Below are positions 1 through 9,624 of a stretch of DNA of 37,788 bases, piece by piece; within the stretch, counting starts at the first letter, position 1, and the number at the start of each line of letters is the position of its first letter. Below the pieces are notes generated by a model, which saw only the letters and a program-made list of their open reading frames with translations, made no database searches and had not been told where the DNA came from. Position numbers and translations under genes: made by a program. This stretch comes from Methylococcaceae bacterium. Lineage in GTDB: Bacteria > Pseudomonadota > Gammaproteobacteria > Methylococcales > Methylomonadaceae. The stretch spans positions 1-37,788 of the forward strand of contig JAIFMS010000170.1 in assembly GCA_020048335.1 (NCBI GenBank). The letters run 5' to 3'.

Positions 1-179
1 CTGTCTTGAAAAATAGACTGACTGACCACTAAACTGTCTTCAACAAAATGCGTTTCTAATAAGTATTCATTGACCATTTGAATCAATGTAATAACAACCG
101 TGATAATTAAATAAATTGAAAAAACAACTTTTAGTAATTGAAAAGCAAGCGATTTTTTAACAAGCGGTGATGGTTTCAT
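1..179 (-). CDS. N-terminus of a membrane protein, probably a sensor (partial)
   Basis: An open frame begins with ATG at 179 on the minus strand and runs off the left edge, so only about 59 residues are visible. They read MKPSPLVKKSLAFQLLKVVF and then a hydrophobic stretch (SIYLIITVVITLIQMV), followed by a polar, acidic segment. This is the layout of a cytoplasmic tip, one membrane helix and a periplasmic domain, as in membrane sensor kinases or diguanylate cyclases. No catalytic domain is in view, so the family cannot be named. It is divergent from the solute-binding protein gene at 342, with 162 bases between them, which would suit a sensor paired with a periplasmic binding protein. No clear Shine-Dalgarno precedes the ATG. 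Confidence 0.55.
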   Translation of the reverse strand, partial: MKPSPLVKKSLAFQLLKVVFSIYLIITVVITLIQMVNEYLLETHFVEDSLVVSQSIFQD

Positions 180-341
180 TTTTTAAGAAAAAAGAAGAAA
201 GTGACGGGACTATTCTAGCATTTTTTCGCAGGCTTTTTACTTTTACTAATGACTAATCAGTAAGTTATGGTCACGTCTTTGTCCTGTATCTGCTTGTAAA
301 ATAGCGATACAATTCAGTGCTAAAACTTAAGGAGTGCTTAA

Positions 342-1070
342 ATGTGGCAAGATTTGCGAGTTCTATTTTTACTAGGCGGATTACTTTATTCTATTCATGC
401 GTATGCGGATAAAAAAATTGTCTTAGCAACAGCGAATTGGGAACCCTATATTTCAGAATCTTCTGCAACGCAGGGGCAATTTAGTGAAATTGTAACCAGC
501 ATTTTTAAAGAGATGCAGTTGGAAACAACCTTGATTTTTGCCCCGTGGAAGCGTGTTGAGTCGATTGTTGCCGATGGCGAGGCGTTTGCGGCTATTCCTT
601 ATGCGTATACGAAAGAACGCCACAAAAAATTTGATTATTCTGACCCGATTATGAATTCTTCCTATGTGTTTATTTATAATAAAAAAGTGTACCCGAAAGG
701 GATTGATTACACCCAATTAGAAGAATTAGGCAACTATCGCATCAGTGGTGTAACGGGGTATTGGTATGAGCAATTATTTATGAGCGCAAAATTGAAGGTT
801 GAATATGTGACCTCTGATGAACAGAACATTGTTAAATTGTATGCAAATCGGGTTGATTTAGTGGCAACCAATGATTTAGTGGGTTGGTTTTTGATTAAAA
901 AACGCTATCCAAAAGAAGTCGCGCAATTTGGGGTGCTTAAAAAGCCTTTTGGTTCACAGTATCTACACTTGATGGTGTCCAAAAAATACCCTCATGCACT
1001 GGAATTGACCCAACGGTTTAATGCGATTTTGAAAAAACGCCGCGAATTAGGCAGTGTGCCAGCGTTGTAA
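342..1070 (+). CDS. Periplasmic solute-binding protein, family 3 (amino-acid ABC type)
   Basis: The 242-residue product starts with a signal peptide (hydrophobic core FLLGGLLYS, likely cleavage after IHAYA). It continues with the typical SBP_bac_3 opening in which a strand leads into an aromatic ligand-site segment (ATANWEPYISE), then FSEIVTSIFKEM. The length fits the family. The start at 342 is set by AAGGAG at 329-334, seven bases upstream. There is no permease or ATPase gene beside it, so it may serve a distant transporter or present a ligand to a sensor. The divergent membrane protein at 1-179 is a candidate partner (inference). The 3' end lies two bases from the truA stop, so the genes converge with no spacer. 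The ligand cannot be told from the sequence. Confidence 0.8.
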   Translation: MWQDLRVLFLLGGLLYSIHAYADKKIVLATANWEPYISESSATQGQFSEIVTSIFKEMQLETTLIFAPWKRVESIVADGEAFAAIPYAYTKERHKKFDYSDPIMNSSYVFIYNKKVYPKGIDYTQLEELGNYRISGVTGYWYEQLFMSAKLKVEYVTSDEQNIVKLYANRVDLVATNDLVGWFLIKKRYPKEVAQFGVLKKPFGSQYLHLMVSKKYPHALELTQRFNAILKKRRELGSVPAL

Positions 1071-1072
1071 TT

Positions 1073-1888
1073 TTAATCAAATCGCTTTGCATCGCTGGGC
1101 AATTGATTAAAAATAGGATGTTTTTCAATCCCATAACGCTCAGGGTAATAAACAGCGGCTAAATGCAGCCCTTTTGGTGAGGCTGTCACGCCACCCTGAC
1201 TGCGGTCTTTAATGTCTAGTAAAGCGCGTGTCCATTCAATAGGTTGTTTACCCACACCTATTTCCATCAACACCCCTGCGATATTTCGCACCATGTGATG
1301 TAAAAACGCATTCGCACACACCTCAATGATGACTTGCTGTTGCTCACGATAAACCTTGAGAAAATACAACCGCCGTTGTGGACTTTTTGATTGACAGCCT
1401 TGCGCCCGAAACGAGGAAAAATCGTGAGTGCCACATAAAGCTTGCCCTGCAAGGTGCATTTTTTGCTCATCCAATGGCACTGCACAACCCGTGGCTTGGT
1501 CGCGTAATAAAGCCGATGTCATGGGGCGATTTAAAATGCGATAGCGATAAAAACGGGCAATCGCACTGGTGCGGGCATGAAAATCACCCAGCGCAGGTTT
1601 TGCCCAAATAATGCGCACATCCGCAGGTAAGTAGCGATTTCCCCCCATCACCCAAGCGTGTAAATCCCGTTGTACAGAGGTATCAAAATGCACCACTTGT
1701 TCTAAGGCGTGAACACCTGAGTCAGTGCGCCCTGCACAAATTACGCTAATGGAGTGATTGGCAACGTTGGAGAGTGCGTGTTCTAAAACGCTTTGCACGG
1801 TGCGTTTACCTGTTTGCCATTGCCAGCCAAAAAACTGACTACCATCATATTCAATGCCTAATACAATGCGTTTTGTGTCGTTATTCAT
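1073..1888 (-). CDS. truA: tRNA pseudouridine(38-40) synthase TruA
   Basis: TruA converts uridines 38-40 of the tRNA anticodon arm to pseudouridine. The catalytic-aspartate motif GRTDSGVHA is present with Asp near residue 56. The usual opening GIEYDGSQFFGW and the C-terminal FLHHMVRNIAGVLMEIG segment are also clear. The frame stays open to 1978, but the ATG at 1888 gives 271 residues, the normal family length. The extra 30 residues of the longer version look like untranslated leader. Neither start has a strong Shine-Dalgarno. The gene is divergent from the FUN14-like gene and converges on the solute-binding protein gene. Confidence 0.93.
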   Translation of the reverse strand: MNNDTKRIVLGIEYDGSQFFGWQWQTGKRTVQSVLEHALSNVANHSISVICAGRTDSGVHALEQVVHFDTSVQRDLHAWVMGGNRYLPADVRIIWAKPALGDFHARTSAIARFYRYRILNRPMTSALLRDQATGCAVPLDEQKMHLAGQALCGTHDFSSFRAQGCQSKSPQRRLYFLKVYREQQQVIIEVCANAFLHHMVRNIAGVLMEIGVGKQPIEWTRALLDIKDRSQGGVTASPKGLHLAAVYYPERYGIEKHPIFNQLPSDAKRFD

Positions 1889-1986
1889 AGTTGATTGAGT
1901 GTTTAGATTTGATAATTGGAAAGTCGGCTTCATATTGAAACTGTCATTCTTTAACCTAAATTTAATTTTAAAAAACAACCTTTATT

Positions 1987-2334
1987 ATGAAAGAACAACT
2001 CATCACAAGCTTGCAAAGTCCTGATTTTTTTTCAGCCGCTTTTATGATTCCCAATGTTGGCGCACCTTTTATGGTTGGCTTGGCGGTGGGTTACTTTGCT
2101 AAAAAAATGCTCAAACTAGCCCTCTTTATTGCAGGCGGAGCGATTGTGTTGTCATTTTTAAGCGAGTCCTATGGCATTTTTACCGTGAGTGATGCAACCT
2201 TACAAGGAGCGGCAAATGTTGCGACAGAAGCTGCCCAACAATCAGGCAGCTTTTTAGTCAATCGGTTATCCAGAATTACAGGAAAAGGGGTAAGTTCTGT
2301 GGCAGGGTTTTATTTTGGTCTAAAAATGGGCTAG
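1987..2334 (+). CDS. FUN14-family small membrane protein
   Basis: The product has 115 residues and contains the segment PFMVGLAVGYFAKKMLKLAL, followed by a second hydrophobic stretch (FIAGGAIVLSFL) and a glycine-rich C-terminal helix (GKGVSSVAGFYFGLKMG). This pattern matches the FUN14 family, small helical membrane proteins found in bacteria, archaea and mitochondria. Their bacterial role is not established. The gene stands alone on the plus strand between truA (divergent) and the tssJ-like gene (convergent, 24 bases apart). Family assignment rests on pattern recognition only. Confidence 0.6.
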   Translation: MKEQLITSLQSPDFFSAAFMIPNVGAPFMVGLAVGYFAKKMLKLALFIAGGAIVLSFLSESYGIFTVSDATLQGAANVATEAAQQSGSFLVNRLSRITGKGVSSVAGFYFGLKMG

Positions 2335-2358
2335 ATTTTAAGGCGAATAACACTTAAT

Positions 2359-3063
2359 TTATTGCACCTCAATTTCCAGTTTATCAATACTGCTGTCAGC
2401 TAAGGAAAGTTTTAATTTAAGTTGTGCAGGATGCACCATGTCTTTGGTTGCTTTGGGTTCTGGAGCATTACTTTTGGGTTTAAAAAAAGAATCTAAAGCC
2501 GCTGAAAAGGGGTTAGATTTATCGACAGCGACTTCATTATTTATCGGCACAATTGGAATTAAACGAAAGATTTGCTCTTGCTTTAAATTGGCATAACCTA
2601 AGATAACCACCACATAACGCGCCCCTTCTTGCCGATCAAAACTCAACGTTTGCGTTGTGCCAGGTAAGATGATTAAGCGTTGCGTTGCTAAATTAGTAGA
2701 GTCAATCTGTTCGGTTTTTAACAAATCTAACAGCCCACTTTTAGATTGCGTAGCCTGTAAAAAAGCAGTCTGGTCACTTAATTGAAAAAATTTCATTGCC
2801 AATGCACGCGGGGCTTTATCAAAGGTATGCAGTGCTTGCGGCGAGGTAATGGTTAAGCTAATCGCTTTTGCTTGCGTTGCCCAAACTTCATCTTCAGTCG
2901 GTCTAATAACGGCAGGTTTGCCCTCATAAAGCCAAGTTCGCTTGGCATCATCCCATTGCCACAATGCTTGTTCTTTAACATTATTAGTTTTTTCCACACA
3001 TCCAGTTGTAGCAAAAACCAGCAATAGCACGGTTATTATTTTTACAAGCACTTTTGAACCCAT
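2359..3063 (-). CDS. tssJ: TssJ-like type VI secretion lipoprotein, orphan
   Basis: The 234-residue protein begins with a lipoprotein signal (KIITVLLLVFATTGC), so it should be anchored through the cysteine near residue 22. The middle resembles TssJ, the outer-membrane lipoprotein of the type VI secretion membrane complex: a strand that names a choice of reporter residues (ALAMKFFQLSDQTAFLQA), then RLIILPGTTQTLSF and GARYVVVILGYANL. A long C-terminal tail beyond the sandwich is charged. The ATG at 3063 is preferred over the one at 3093 because GAGAG lies just upstream. It follows purA by 44 bases and may be co-transcribed with it. No other type VI gene is in the window, so it is an orphan here, or a TssJ-fold lipoprotein used for something else. 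Confidence 0.65.
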   Translation of the reverse strand: MGSKVLVKIITVLLLVFATTGCVEKTNNVKEQALWQWDDAKRTWLYEGKPAVIRPTEDEVWATQAKAISLTITSPQALHTFDKAPRALAMKFFQLSDQTAFLQATQSKSGLLDLLKTEQIDSTNLATQRLIILPGTTQTLSFDRQEGARYVVVILGYANLKQEQIFRLIPIVPINNEVAVDKSNPFSAALDSFFKPKSNAPEPKATKDMVHPAQLKLKLSLADSSIDKLEIEVQ

Positions 3064-3107
3064 TTTCTTACTCTCAATCCATCCACTCAACATTGTTAAT
3101 ACAGTTA

Positions 3108-4412
<1,305 letters not shown>

Positions 4413-5603
4413 TTAAATTAGTGGCTTAACAAGCCAATGTTGATTATTTTTTTCTAAAACGGCATTACACCCTAAAGTGTGCGCATCACCGACTTGATTA
4501 GGCAATTGCTGAATGACAATCTGCCCAACCGCTCTTAGTTGTCTGATTTTTTCAAATAAAGCGTTGTCTTCATCAGCAGGTGCAAAAATCACCGATGCAG
4601 AGTCATCTATTTCACTAGGTTGACTAAGAGCTGCGAGCAATTTTAAATCTGCACTAAAACCTGTCGCCGCTCGCGCGCGTCCAAACACTTTACCAATATT
4701 ATCATACCGCCCACCACGGGCAATTTCTCGTCCAACACTGGGTACAAAGGCGGCAAATACAACGCCTGTATGATAGTGATAGCCGCGTAATTCGGCTAAA
4801 TCAAAATTAATCGGCAAGGACGGAAATAAAACGGTTAATTTATCGGCAATCGCCTGTAAATCAGCTAAGGCTTGTTTGACGGTATCGGTTGCATTGGCAA
4901 ATAATTGTTGGGCTTTGGTTAAAACCTGTCTATCGCCATTAAGCTCAAACAACGCCAACAACAGGGTTTTGTCACTGTCCGCTATCGGGTAACTCTCGAC
5001 TAATTCCAGCAATTCGGTTTTCGCTTTGCGTTGCAACACCTCAAATAATTGGGTTTCTTGGTGTGGCGTTAAACCTGCTTGTGCGGATAATTCCCGATAA
5101 ATCCCCACATGACCTAAATCAAGATGTACCTCTTGCAAGCCTGCAATAGCCAGCATTTCCAACATTAATTGGATGATTTCTAAATCACTTTCTTTCCCCG
5201 CATGACCATAAAGTTCAGCTCCAATCTGTCGTGGACTGCGGGTTTTTTCCAACGCATCGCCCAAGGTGTGCAAAACTGTTCCTTCATAGCACAAGCGCGT
5301 AGGATGTAAATGGCGCAAATTATGGGCATCAATCCGTGCTACCTGTGGAGTCATATCGGCTCGCACGCCTAGCAGCCTGCCTGTCAGTTGGTCGGTTAGT
5401 TTAAAGGTTTGCAATTCAAGGTCATGCCCTGAGCCTGTTAAAAGCGAATCCAAGTAATCCATAAAAGGGGGAATCACCAATTGATAACCCCAACAAGCAA
5501 ACATATCCAACAGATTGCGGCGTAAACTTTCTAAATAACTTGCTTCCTCAGGTAATATTTCTTCAATACCATCGGGTAATAGCCAAGGGTCTTTTTGTAA
5601 CAT
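4413..5603 (-). CDS. hisZ: ATP phosphoribosyltransferase regulatory subunit HisZ
   Basis: HisZ is a histidyl-tRNA-synthetase paralogue that forms a hetero-octamer with short-form HisG and is needed for the first step of histidine synthesis. The 396-residue product has class II synthetase-like segments (VIPPFMDYLDSLLTGSG, FKLTDQLTGRLLGVRADMTP, ARGGRYDNIG) but lacks the C-terminal anticodon-binding domain of HisS. Its location between hflC and purA is the usual place in many gammaproteobacteria. It is separated from hflC by a hairpin (5626-5652), so it may be partly uncoupled from the hfl genes. Its presence implies a short HisG elsewhere. Confidence 0.93.
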   Translation of the reverse strand: MLQKDPWLLPDGIEEILPEEASYLESLRRNLLDMFACWGYQLVIPPFMDYLDSLLTGSGHDLELQTFKLTDQLTGRLLGVRADMTPQVARIDAHNLRHLHPTRLCYEGTVLHTLGDALEKTRSPRQIGAELYGHAGKESDLEIIQLMLEMLAIAGLQEVHLDLGHVGIYRELSAQAGLTPHQETQLFEVLQRKAKTELLELVESYPIADSDKTLLLALFELNGDRQVLTKAQQLFANATDTVKQALADLQAIADKLTVLFPSLPINFDLAELRGYHYHTGVVFAAFVPSVGREIARGGRYDNIGKVFGRARAATGFSADLKLLAALSQPSEIDDSASVIFAPADEDNALFEKIRQLRAVGQIVIQQLPNQVGDAHTLGCNAVLEKNNQHWLVKPLI

Positions 5604-5625
5604 TTATCTTTATCCCTTCACACAA

Positions 5626-5652
5626 AACGCCCCACAATCGCGGAGCGTTTTT
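5626..5652 (-). terminator. Hairpin between hflC and hisZ, possible terminator or attenuator
   Basis: Bases 5626-5635 pair with 5640-5649 to give a ten-pair stem (with G-T pairs) around a four-base loop. On the minus strand the stem is followed by TTTTGTGTG, a weak T tract. On the plus strand it is followed by TTTTTAG. It may partly terminate hfl transcription before hisZ-purA. Confidence 0.45.
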
Positions 5653-5689
5653 AGTTTAAGCGTTATGTTTGAGAAAACGCAATTTTAAG

Positions 5690-6547
5690 TTATTGCTGCT
5701 TTTTAAAGTATTTGAAAAAGTCTGAATTAGGTTCTAATACAATGACATCGTTTGGATTAGCAAAGACTGATTTATAGGCATTCATGCTGCGATAAAAAGT
5801 AAAAAACTCTAAATCTGCTCCGTAAGCGGTGGCATAAATTTCAGCCGATTTCGCATCCCCTTCACCGCGCAATTTTTCAGCATCACGAAATGAATTAGCT
5901 AAAGTAACAACCCGTTGCCGGTCGGCATCCGCACGGATTCTTTCAGCCGCCTCAGCACCTTGTGAACGAAACTCACGCGCCACTCTTGCCCGTTCTGCTT
6001 CCATTCTTAAATACACTGAATTACTCACATCAGGCGGTAAATCAATACGTTTAACCCGCACATCAATAATTTCCAAGCCTAGAGCAGCCGCTATTGCAGA
6101 TGAGTTTTTAATCAATAAATCACGGATAATGGCTCGGTCTGTTGAGACCAATTGCTTGATATTGCGCTTACTAAATTCACCGCGAAACGCATCTTTGATG
6201 ATTTGATCTAGGCGCAAATTAGCTTGACTAGGGTCACCTGCCACCACCGTATAAAAGGTTTTGACATTGCCAATTCGCCATTTAACAAAAGAGTCCACAA
6301 TCACGTTTTTCTTTTCAGCGGTTAAAAAACGTTCAGGCTGTGTTCCCATGGTTTGTACACGCGCATCAAATTTTTTAATATTATTGATGAACGGCCATTT
6401 AAAATAAATACCAGGTTTATAGTCATCGCGCACTATTTCGCCAAGTTGAAATTTAATGGCTTTTTCAGTTTCGTGAACCGTAAAAACACAGGTCATGGCG
6501 ATAAACAACACACCTGCGATGGCGAGTAAAATTTTATTTTGGTTCAT
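5690..6547 (-). CDS. hflC: HflC, modulator of the FtsH protease
   Basis: HflC pairs with HflK in a large inner-membrane SPFH-domain complex that surrounds FtsH and restricts its access to membrane substrates. The 285-residue product has one N-terminal membrane helix (ILLAIAGVLFIAMTCVF) and then the SPFH/prohibitin domain (ETEKAIKFQLGEIVRDDYKPG onward). The helical C-terminal arm contains RMEAERARVAREFRSQGAEA. The start codon overlaps the hflK stop as ATGA, so translation is coupled and stoichiometric. Length and order are typical. Confidence 0.95.
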   Translation of the reverse strand: MNQNKILLAIAGVLFIAMTCVFTVHETEKAIKFQLGEIVRDDYKPGIYFKWPFINNIKKFDARVQTMGTQPERFLTAEKKNVIVDSFVKWRIGNVKTFYTVVAGDPSQANLRLDQIIKDAFRGEFSKRNIKQLVSTDRAIIRDLLIKNSSAIAAALGLEIIDVRVKRIDLPPDVSNSVYLRMEAERARVAREFRSQGAEAAERIRADADRQRVVTLANSFRDAEKLRGEGDAKSAEIYATAYGADLEFFTFYRSMNAYKSVFANPNDVIVLEPNSDFFKYFKKQQ

Positions 6548-7797
6548 TGCCGTCCCCTTTCTTCACGCGCAAACCCCTGTCTTTCACTACTGCCACGCTG
6601 TTCTGGCACATCTTGCAAGGAAGGTCTAACAATCGGAGGAAGCACACTGACTCGCCGCGTTGATACTGTAGGTGTTATATCTTCGGGAGTTTCTGTTTCC
6701 TGCGCAAGTTCAGTATGGGTTATTTTATCCAGTGGCAAATACATAATATTGTTATTTTTTACATCCACTGTCACTGTATTAGCTTTACTTAACACCGATT
6801 CCATTGTTTCCAAATAAATCCGTTGCCGCGTTACACTGGGTGATTTTTTATATTCCACCAACAGTTGCGTAAAACGACTGACTTCGCCTTCGGCTTGGGC
6901 GATGATTTGTTCTTTATAGCCGCGCGCCTCTTGTATTTTTCGTGCAGCGGCTCCGCGAGCTTTGGGGACAACATCATTGGCATAAACTTCGGCTTCATTA
7001 ATTAACCGCTGCTTGTCTTCACGCGCTTTAATTGCATCCTCAAAAGCACTTTGGACTTGTTCAGGCGGTTGGGCATCCTGCAAATTCACACTGGTGACTT
7101 GTACTCCCATTTGATATAAATCAACAACACTTTGAATTTCATGTTTAATTTGCGTGACAATTTCGCTTCGTCCTTCGGTCAACACAAAATCCATTTTATT
7201 ACTGCCAATAATGCCACGTTCTGCACTTTCGGTCACTTGCACTAAAGTTGCGGTCGGATTGACCACATTAAACAAAAATTGTTTAGCATCTTTAACTTGA
7301 TACTGCACCGCTAACTGAACATTAATGATGTTTTCATCTTTGGTTAACATTAAGGCTTCTTTTGGCACACTGCCGTCAGAATTTTGTCTATCGTTAGAGC
7401 GATAACCGACTTCGATAAAGCGTTGTTCTTTGACATTAACAATCTCAACTTGTTCAATGGGTGCTGGAATATGCCAATTTAAACCTGCTTGGGTTGTTGA
7501 AATATATTTACCAAACCGCGTTTCAACCCCGTGATTACCCTCATCAACAATATAAAAACCACTCATTCCCCACAGCCCAACCACCACCGCACCGACAATT
7601 GCCAAGCTATTAGGGCTGATGCCACCGCTACCGCTATTGTTTGTGTCATTACCATCACCGTCTTTATTTCCACCAAAAAAAGCTATCAATTTTTTTTGTA
7701 ATGAACGAATTGCCTCATCCAAATCAGGGGGACCTCCTTGATCATCGCGACCACTCCACGGGTCTTTATCATCGCCGCCGGGTTTATTCCAGGACAT
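6544..7797 (-). CDS. hflK: HflK, modulator of the FtsH protease
   Basis: The 417-residue partner of HflC has the expected glycine- and aspartate-rich cytoplasmic tip (MSWNKPGGDDKDPWSGRDD). A single membrane helix follows near residues 65-85 (LAIVGAVVVGLWGMSGFYIV), then an SPFH domain with the family segment ETRFGKYISTTQAGLNWHIP. The coiled arm includes NEAVYAND-like sequence (NEAEVYANDVVPKARG). It is transcribed from hflX with about 160 bases between, including an inverted repeat at 7896-7919. The C-terminal tail is Arg/Glu/Gln-rich and variable, as usual for HflK. Confidence 0.95.
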   Translation of the reverse strand: MSWNKPGGDDKDPWSGRDDQGGPPDLDEAIRSLQKKLIAFFGGNKDGDGNDTNNSGSGGISPNSLAIVGAVVVGLWGMSGFYIVDEGNHGVETRFGKYISTTQAGLNWHIPAPIEQVEIVNVKEQRFIEVGYRSNDRQNSDGSVPKEALMLTKDENIINVQLAVQYQVKDAKQFLFNVVNPTATLVQVTESAERGIIGSNKMDFVLTEGRSEIVTQIKHEIQSVVDLYQMGVQVTSVNLQDAQPPEQVQSAFEDAIKAREDKQRLINEAEVYANDVVPKARGAAARKIQEARGYKEQIIAQAEGEVSRFTQLLVEYKKSPSVTRQRIYLETMESVLSKANTVTVDVKNNNIMYLPLDKITHTELAQETETPEDITPTVSTRRVSVLPPIVRPSLQDVPEQRGSSERQGFAREERGRQ

Positions 7798-7895
7798 AGT
7801 TATGCTCCAAATTGAGATTATTCAAATAATTAATCATTCATTTACTAAAAACGACAGTGCGGTAAAAAAGATAAGTCGTTAAAGCCTGTTATTCT

Positions 7896-7919
7896 ATCGT
7901 AAATAAGCAAATTTACGAT
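7896..7919. repeat. Perfect 9-bp inverted repeat between hflX and hflK
   Basis: ATCGTAAAT at 7896-7904 and ATTTACGAT at 7911-7919 form a perfect nine-pair stem with a six-base loop. There is no T tract directly after it on the minus strand, so an mRNA-processing or stability hairpin inside the hfl transcript, or a protein-binding dyad, is more likely than a terminator. Confidence 0.5.
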
Positions 7920-7955
7920 TATTTACCTAGTTTTTTTCAAAAAACCGCTGCACTT

Positions 7956-9230
7956 TTAAACTGTTTCGCGCAACTGCACTGTTTTTAACAAGCCTAAATG
8001 TTTTTTATCTATTTCAATGCACACATCTTTACTGCCATCGTCATTTAATTGCTCAGACAAAATATGCGCTAATCTGAATAATTTAACATAGATGTCGGCT
8101 TGGCTAACCAATAAATGACAGTTTTTAACCACTTTGGTACTGTGAAAAAGCGTGGCTAAGGCTTGATAGAGTAATTCTGCTCCCGCTCCCGTTTGCGCTG
8201 ACAGCCAAACCCGCTGTGGTTTGCCTTGTTCATCACAATCAATATGGGGCGTTACATTATCCAACAAATCTATTTTGTTAAAAATTTGTAACTGCGGGAC
8301 TTTTTCAGCCCCAATATCTTTTAAAACCTGATTAACTTGGGCAATTTTTTCCTCTCTATCTTGCGCACTGGCATCAATAATGTGCAGCAATAAGTCCGAC
8401 TCACTGGCCTCTTGCAACGTTGAACGAAAGGCGGCAACCAATTCATGCGGCAAATGGCGAATAAAGCCTACCGTATCGGCTAAAACTAATTCAGTGCCAT
8501 CGGCTAAGGAACAATTGCGCAGCGTAGGGTCTAAAGTGGCAAATAACTGGTCAGCCGCATACACGGCCGCGCCTGTTAATTGATTAAACAAGGTCGATTT
8601 ACCCGCATTGGTGTAGCCGACCAATGAAAGTGAGGGAACTTCGGCTTTTTTACGCTGACTGCGACTTTGGTGGCGTTGTTTGGCTACTTTTTCTAAGCGA
8701 CGTTGAATTAAATCAATTCGCACCCCGATTAAACGGCGGTCGGTTTCTAATTGGGTTTCACCCGGGCCGCGCATTCCGATACCGCCTTTTTGCCGTTCTA
8801 AATGCGTCCAGCCACGAATCAAGCGGGTTGATAAATGTTTTAACTGCGCTAATTCAACTTGCAATTTACCTTCAAAGGTTTGCGCTCGTTGGGCAAAAAT
8901 ATCTAAAATCAAGCCGTTTCTATCCACAACCCGCACCTCAAGAGCTTGCTCAAGATTGCGCTCTTGACTGGGACTGAGCGGATGGTTAAACAACACGCTG
9001 TCGGCTTGATGTTCTGCAAGCGCGAGTTTTAACTCTTCCAACTTTCCCTTACCCACAAAATACTTAGGGTCTGGGCGGTGTTTATTGCCCGTTACAACAT
9101 GAACAGGGTCAGCTCCAGCTGATTTGGCAAGTTCTTTTAACTCCTGCAAATCTTCTTGATCGGCTTGAAAGGTCAGGTGAACCAAAATTGCCCGTTCACC
9201 CCCTGTTTGTGGACGCTCAAACAAAGGCAC
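7956..9230 (-). CDS. hflX: Ribosome-associated GTPase HflX
   Basis: HflX is a GTPase that splits and rescues stalled ribosomes, notably under heat stress. The 424-residue product has the N-terminal HflX domain, the helical linker with GGIGMRGPGETQLETDRRL, and the G domain with P-loop GYTNAGKSTLFN, G3 motif DTVGFI and G4 NKID. It starts 13 bases after the hfq stop, so the two genes are co-transcribed, as in most gammaproteobacteria. An in-frame ATG at 9230 closely follows AAAGGAGAG, a good ribosome binding site. Confidence 0.95.
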   Translation of the reverse strand: MPLFERPQTGGERAILVHLTFQADQEDLQELKELAKSAGADPVHVVTGNKHRPDPKYFVGKGKLEELKLALAEHQADSVLFNHPLSPSQERNLEQALEVRVVDRNGLILDIFAQRAQTFEGKLQVELAQLKHLSTRLIRGWTHLERQKGGIGMRGPGETQLETDRRLIGVRIDLIQRRLEKVAKQRHQSRSQRKKAEVPSLSLVGYTNAGKSTLFNQLTGAAVYAADQLFATLDPTLRNCSLADGTELVLADTVGFIRHLPHELVAAFRSTLQEASESDLLLHIIDASAQDREEKIAQVNQVLKDIGAEKVPQLQIFNKIDLLDNVTPHIDCDEQGKPQRVWLSAQTGAGAELLYQALATLFHSTKVVKNCHLLVSQADIYVKLFRLAHILSEQLNDDGSKDVCIEIDKKHLGLLKTVQLRETV

Positions 9231-9243
9231 TCTCCTTTAAAAA

Positions 9244-9486
9244 TTATTGCTCGTCCACTAAGTCGTCTTCAGGACTCATTCTGACAGGTTTGCTTGGCAC
9301 GATGGTTGAAATCGCGTGTTTATACACCATTTGGCTGACCGTGTTTTTTAGCATAATGACATATTGGTCAAATGAATCGACTTTGCCTTGCAATTTAATT
9401 CCATTTACCAAAAATATTGACACAGGAATATGCTCTTTTCTAAGGGTGTTTAAAAAAGTATCCTGTAAGTTTTGAGATTTTGACAT
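9244..9486 (-). CDS. hfq: RNA chaperone Hfq
   Basis: Hfq forms a hexameric ring that matches small RNAs to mRNAs. The 80-residue product has the Sm1 segment ([20 protein letters not shown]) with [20 protein letters not shown] and the Sm2 motif [10 protein letters not shown]. The disordered C-terminal tail is short compared with the enterobacterial protein. The ATG at 9486 follows AAGGAGA at ideal spacing. A gap of 138 bases from miaA leaves room for its own promoter, as is known for hfq in related bacteria, but I could not pick a convincing one. Confidence 0.96.
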   Translation of the reverse strand: MSKSQNLQDTFLNTLRKEHIPVSIFLVNGIKLQGKVDSFDQYVIMLKNTVSQMVYKHAISTIVPSKPVRMSPEDDLVDEQ

Positions 9487-9624
9487 CCAGTTTCTCCTTA
9501 TTATTTCTTATTTAGCGACTCTAATGCGCTACCACTATACAACGAAAAGCAATCGTTTAATCACTATTTACCTTAAATAGGCGGCGACTGCGGTTTTATG
9601 TCAGCGTGGGGGCAAATTTATAAT

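Noticed and set aside
8624-8977. 117-residue plus-strand frame in hflX
   Set aside because: Shadow of the conserved HflX coding frame, with no ribosome binding site or domain.
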